A stretch of 64,000 nucleotides of DNA from Delphinapterus leucas (lineage: Eukaryota > Chordata > Mammalia > Artiodactyla > Monodontidae). Each line of letters begins with the position of its first letter. Positions within the stretch are counted from its first letter, which is position 1. Of this stretch, positions 58,811 to 64,000 are shown piece by piece. The stretch covers positions 37,472,767 to 37,536,766 of the forward strand of contig NW_022098036.1 of assembly GCF_002288925.2 (NCBI RefSeq). Direction: 5' to 3'. The notes below the pieces were generated by a model. It had not been told where the DNA came from. It did not search any database and was given only the letters and a program-made list of their open reading frames with translations. The position numbers were made by a program, and so were the translations under genes.

Positions 58811-60694
58811 GATAGCTAGCAAACACACTTTAAAGGAATGCCTTGGGCTCTCCAGTTTCACAAACTGAATCGTAAAACCACAGACCATGTGATGTAATCA
58901 GTTAACCTAGCCAACTCTGGCAGAACCAAAACAAAGAGTTACCAAGAAAATCGAGAGGTTATCTGCCCCAACTCTGCTCCAGGAGCCTCAGCAATACCCT
59001 TTCTGCAACCTTGGATTTACTACTGCCCGTGTTATAGTCCCTGCAATGATTCATAAGACACACACTTAAAGAACATCTGGCTTCCATCTTCCCTATCTAA
59101 TCAGGTATAAAAATAAAACATTTATATTATCACAGTCATTTCCACGGGAAATATGAAAATGTCAGAGCCCTAATTCAACGACTACAAGCAGAGGTAGCAG
59201 CTTTGCAGGGGATTTTGTCAAAGGCAGATGTTAGCTACTCAAGTTCCAATTACAGGACTTGTTTCCAAGCAAGTCTATTCTTTCCTGACTTAAATTTCCT
59301 CCTTTAAAAATGACATTTCATAGACTCCCAAATTTCCCTTTTTCTTTTGATTACTTATAACATCCTTTAGTAACATGAAATCAAACCCCTTTCTCTCCAT
59401 TATGAAAACAATTTCCACTACCAAACTACTTTTGCAAAAATCTGATGCTCAAAACATATATTACTTATAACGGGGAAAAATTTTTTTAAAAGATTGGTAT
59501 TCACAGCTCTCTGGTGTGACCACTGTAAAGACAAAATTGGGAACTAATTAAGCTCAGTGGTTCTCATTAAATGGAGAAAAACAAGTAATATTAAGATTTG
59601 GCCCTTGAGTACTTGGTCAAATGCCTATGAACCACAGTGTTTAGGGAAAGTTCTAGCCACGTATTGTTGCAAACATTCCTCTTATTCCAAGTATGTCCTC
59701 CACCCCAACCTCACCCCACCAGAGTGGGCTGATCCTTCCTTTGAAACTTAATCCTTTTAAAAGAAAAGAGATCAGTAGTCTAACTAAAAAGCCTCTCTGC
59801 TGTTTAAAAAAAAAACTACACAAATTTTCCCCCAAATGTCCTTCCCCTGGATGAGTGCCACCCTTAGTCATGCACAGCTGGTGTTTGCTCACTTAAATAC
59901 TCCATTCAAAAACAAGCCCCCTCTATCCTATTATCACTAGCAACTATTAATTTTCAAATTGTCTCTACCATGATAAAATTTCTATGCTATGTAGCTTTTG
60001 GAAATAACCAGTACCCAATTCATCCTGACACATTTTTTTTTAATTCCTCAGAGAAATCCTTAAAGAATGAAGCTTACCACTATTTTAAGCCAAACAGAGT
60101 ACGGGAATTGGCTAATAAAATAACAAGTAGACAACTGGTTAAAAGCAATGTGCAATACCAATTAGGACATTTAAAACCAAAGTCAATTTTTTAAACTTTC
60201 TAGAGGTTTAGCAACTTAGATAAGTCTTAAAATTCATGCATTCCACTATCACAACCTTAAAACGTACTACTTGTTAAAAGGCCATTTTCCCAAATCTACT
60301 CTTACTTCCCAGATGATCTTATTCAGTTTCACAGCCTTAACTACCACCTAACAACTACCCCTCTGAGCGCTGTATTCCTCAGTGTATCCTTTCAGGTGTC
60401 TACAAAGCATTTTAAATTTAACATATGTAGAGAGAACTGATTTTAACCCCTAATCTCTCCTTCAGAAGTCTCCAACTCAGGCTTTGCTCCTGGCCATACT
60501 TGAGGATAAGTAGGTAGTCTGTAACCTGAAGAGAGTTCTCAGCAGAACTGATCATGCTTGGCACCTTGATTTCAGACTTCCAGCCTTCAGAACTAAAAAA
60601 AGAAATTCCTTTAGTGTTTCACAGCTTCCGCAAGAAGTAAATATGACTGGCCGCCCATATAGAGGATGTAAAATCTACTAAAAGTGCTTTGTAT
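58811..60694. other. Intron, nothing recognised
   Basis: No exon or firm repeat. Short open frames only. Confidence 0.4.
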
Positions 60695-62855
60695 GGGAGA
60701 TCTTCAAGATGGAGGAGGAGTAAGACATGGAGATCACCTTCCTCCCCACAAATACATCAGAAATACATCTACATGTGGAACAACTCCTACAGAACACCTA
60801 CTGAACGCTAGCAGAAGACCTCAGACTTCCCAAAAGGCAAGAAACTCCCCATGTACCTGGGAAGAGCAAAAGAAACAAGAAAAAACAGAGACAAAAGAAT
60901 AGGGACAGGACCTGCACCAGTGGGAGAGAGCTGTGAAGGAGGAAAGGTTTCCACACACTAGAAGCCCCTTCGTGGGCGGAGACTGCGGGCGGCCGAGGGG
61001 CGAAGCTTCGGAGCCACGGAGGAGAGCACAGCAACAGGGGTGCAGAGGGCAAAGCAGAGAGATTCCAAACAGAGGATCAGTGCTGACCAGCACTCACCAG
61101 CCCAAGAGGCTTGTCTGCTCACCCGCCAGGATGGGTGGGGCCTGGGAGCTGAGGCTCAGGCTTCAGAGGTCAGATCTCAGGGATAGGACTGGGGTTGGCG
61201 GCATGAACACAGCCTGAAGCAGGCTAGTGTGCCACAACTAGCCGGGAGGGAGTCTGGGATCCCAAAGTCTAGACCTGCCTAAGAGGCAAGAGGCCATTGT
61301 CTCCGGGTGTGCAAGGAGAGGGGATTCAGAGCACCACCTAAACAAGCTCCAGAGACGGGTGCAAGCCGTGGCTATCAGCGCAGACACCAGAGACGTGAAA
61401 TGCTAAGGCTGCTGCTGCAGCCGCCACCAACAATCTCTTGTGCAAGCACAGGTCAGTATCCACACCTCCTCTCCCGGGAGCCTGTGCAACCTGCCACTGC
61501 CAGGGTCCCGTGACCCAGGGACAAATTCCCCAGGAGAACACATGGCGCGCCTCAGGCTATTGCAGCATAACGACAGCCTCTGCCGCTGCAGGCTCGCCCC
61601 ACATTCCGTAACCCCTCTCTCCCCCCGGCCTGAGTGAGCCAGAGCCCCCTGAACAGCTGCTACTTTAACCCCGTCCTGTCTGAGCAGAGAACAGATGCCT
61701 TCAGGCAACCTACATACAGAGGCGAGGGCAAATGCAAAGCTGAACCCCAGGATCTGTACAAACAAGAGAAAGGGAAATCTCTCCCAGCAGCCTCAGAAGC
61801 AGTGGATTAAATCCCCACAGTCAACTTGATCTACCCTGCATCTGTGGAATACCTGAATTGACAACGAATCATCCCAAAATAGAGGCAGTGGACTTTGGGA
61901 GCAACTATAGACTTGGGGTTTGCTTTCTGCATCTCATTTGTTTTTGGTTTTATGTTTATCTTAACTTAGGATTTAGAGTTGATTATCACTGGTAGATTTG
62001 TTTATTGATTTGGTTGTTCTTTTCCTTTTGTTTTTATATATAGATTTTTTTTTCATTTTTCTCTTTTTCTGAGTATGTATGTGCACGCTTCTTTGGGTGA
62101 TTTTGTCTGTACATTTTCCACTTCACAATTTGTCCTAGGCTTCTGTATGTATGTTTTGCTTTTGTTTTGTTTTGTTTTCTTTTAGTATAGTTTTTAGAGC
62201 TGGTTATCATTGCTGGATTTCTTTTCCGGTTTGGTTGCTCTCTTCTTCCTTTCTTTCTTTTTCTCTTTTCTCTATTGCTTTATTTTTTATTTTAATAACT
62301 TAGTTTTACTATTTTCTTTCTTTCCCTCTTTCTTTTTTTCTCCCTTTTCTTCTGAGCTGTGTGGCTGACAGGGTCTTGGTGCTCTGGCCAGATATCAAGG
62401 CTGAGCCTCAGAAGTGGGAGAGCCGAGTTCAGGACACTGGACCAACACAGACTTCCTGGCCCCATGTATTACCACTCGGCAAGACCACTCCCAGAGATCT
62501 CCGTCTCAACAATAAGACCCAGCTCCACTCAACTACCAGCAAGCTACAGTGCTGGACACCTTATGCCAAACAACTAGCAAGACAGGAACATAACCCCACC
62601 CATTAGCAGAGAGGCTGCCTAAAATCATAGTAAGGTCACAGACACCCCAAAACACACCACTGGACACAGTCCAACCCACCAGAAAGACAAGATCCAGCCT
62701 CATCCACCAGAACACAGGCACCAGTCCCCTCCACCAGGAAGCCTACAAAACCCACTGAACCAACCTTACCCACTGGGGGAAGACACCAAAAACAACAGGA
62801 ACTACAAATCTGCAGCCTGCGAAAAGGAGACCCCAAACACAGTAAGTTAAGCAAA

Positions 62856-63740
62856 ATAAGAAGACAGAGAAACACAAAGCAGATGAAGGAGCAAGGTAAA
62901 AACCCACCAGACCTAACAAATGAAGAGGAAATAGACAGTCTACCCGAAAAAGAATTCAGAGTAATGATAGTAAAGATGATCCAAAATCTTGGCAATACAA
63001 TGGAGGAAATACAAGAAACGTTTAACAAGGACCTAGAAGAACTAAAGAGCAAAAAAACAATGATGAACAACATAAATGAAATTAAAAACTCTTTAGAAGG
63101 AATTAATAGCAGAATAACTGAGGCAAAAGAATGGATAAGTGACCTGGAAGATAAAATAGTGGAAATAATTACTGCAGAGCAAAATAAAGAAAAAAGAATG
63201 AAAAGAATTGAGGACAGTCTCAGAGACCTCTGGGACAACATTAAACGCACCAACATATGAATTACAGGGATCCCAGAAGAAGAAGAAAAAAAGAAAGGGA
63301 CTGAGAAAATATTTGAAGAGATTATAGTAGAAAACTTCCCTAATATGGAAAGGAAATAGTCAATCAAGTCCAGTAAGAGCAGAGAGTCCCATACAGGATA
63401 AATCCAAGGAGAAACATGCCAAGACACATATTAATCGAACTATCAAAAATTAAATACAAAGAAAAGATATTAAAAGAGGCAAGGGAAAAACAACAAATAA
63501 TATACAAGGGAAGCTCCATAAGGTTAACAGCTGATCTTTCAGCAGAAACTCTGCAAGCCAGAAGGGACTGGCAGGACATATTTAAAGTGATGAAAGGGAA
63601 AAACCTACAAGCAACACTACTCTACCCAGCAAGGATCTCATTCAGTCGACCGAGAAATTAAAAGCTTTACAGACAAGCAAAAGCTGAGAGAGTTCAGCAC
63701 CACAAAACCAGCTTTACAACAAATGCTAAAGGAACTTCTC
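62856..63740 (+). pseudogene. L1-4 ORF1, start lost and several lesions
   Basis: The ATG used by L1-2 and L1-3 reads ATA here (62856-62858). The next in-frame ATG is at 62883 (MKEQGKNPPDL). The coiled-coil segment is open to a TGA at 63258-63260, the same codon position as the stop in L1-3. A base is missing near 63352 and another frame break lies near 63645. The residual C-terminal open piece is 63416-63661. Confidence 0.9.
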
Positions 63741-63801
63741 TATGCAGGAAACACAAGAGAGGGAAAAGACGTACAGAAACAAACCCAAAACACTTAATAA
63801 A

Positions 63802-64000
63802 ATGGTAATAAGAACATACATATTGATAACTACCTTAAATGTAATTGATTTAAATGCTCCAACCAAAACACACAGACTGGCTGAATGGATACAAAAACAA
63901 GACCTGTATATATGCTGTCTACAAGAGACCCACTTCAGACCTAGGGACACATCCAGGCTGAAAATGAGGGGATGGAAAAAGATATTCCATGCAAATGGAA
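63802..64000 (+). pseudogene. L1-4 ORF2, N-terminal endonuclease start, cut by window end
   Basis: ATG 63802 begins MVIRTYILIT. The active-site Asn block reads LNVIDLNAPTK, where L1-3 has LNVNGLNAPTK, so the catalytic asparagine is lost. The catalytic-Glu block reads QETH, intact here unlike L1-3. The rest is outside the window. Confidence 0.8.

Larger units (their letters stand above)
60695..64000 (+). mobile_element. L1-4: L1 from its 5' end, cut by window end
   Basis: The L1 5' end (CTTCAAGATGGAGGAGG, 60703) is followed by about 2.15 kb of 5'UTR, ORF1 and the first 66 codons of ORF2. The 5'UTR has an additional T-rich stretch compared with L1-2. The 3' end lies outside the window, so completeness and target duplication cannot be checked. 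Confidence 0.94.

Overview
This is mammalian nuclear DNA, almost certainly from a cetacean. The main evidence is a set of tRNA-derived SINEs of the cetacean CHR type. Their heads read GGCTTCCCTGGTGGCGCAGTGG (A box included), they carry a GGTTCG B box, and they end in poly-A. They occur alongside cetartiodactyl-type L1 LINEs, and the single-copy sequence is AT-rich and intron-like. There is no prokaryotic gene, CRISPR array or operon, and I found no new biological system. Most open frames in the window are fragments or antisense shadows of LINE sequence.

The one host coding feature I can support is a 91-bp exon on the minus strand (31150-31240). It encodes the [10 protein letters not shown] segment of NUBPL (IND1), the mitochondrial P-loop iron-sulfur protein needed for respiratory complex I assembly. 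It has a good pyrimidine-tract/AG acceptor and a GTAAGT donor. The simplest reading is that the window lies inside NUBPL, with the gene running right to left and the rest being its two large flanking introns.

Layout. 1-4015: the 3' two-thirds of an L1 (L1-1), with a 100-N gap flanked by a 289-bp false duplication and a SINE in its 3'UTR. 4016-7110: antisense L1 fragments of different ages. 7975-8728: a MaLR-type LTR next to a long CHR SINE. 8729-20300: repeat-poor, AT-rich intron with scattered MIR, a short L1 tail, an LTR and two SINEs. 20640-22430: L2 elements, one carrying a MER20 with a visible target duplication. 22430-31149: intron with an LTR-like element, a long SINE, an antisense old L1 and an AT-rich palindromic tract. 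31150-31240: the NUBPL exon. 32459-34725: an inverted repeat with two 447-bp arms about 95% identical; the right arm is split by a 560-bp solo retroviral LTR. 34877-38197: L1-2, bounded by target-site duplications but missing its middle. 39803-47594: L1-3, full length with target-site duplications, ORF2 interrupted by three CHR SINEs. 47605-60694: intron with L2, MIR, MER5-type, old L1, an L1 with a classic 5' inversion, and SINEs. 60695-64000: L1-4, entering from its 5' end and cut by the window edge.

The four large L1 copies are all on the plus strand and belong to one family. All are inactivated by stops, frameshifts, deletions or SINE insertions. Repeat-family names are from memory of consensus sequences. 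Family-level calls (L1, L2, MIR, CHR SINE) are firmer than subfamily calls.
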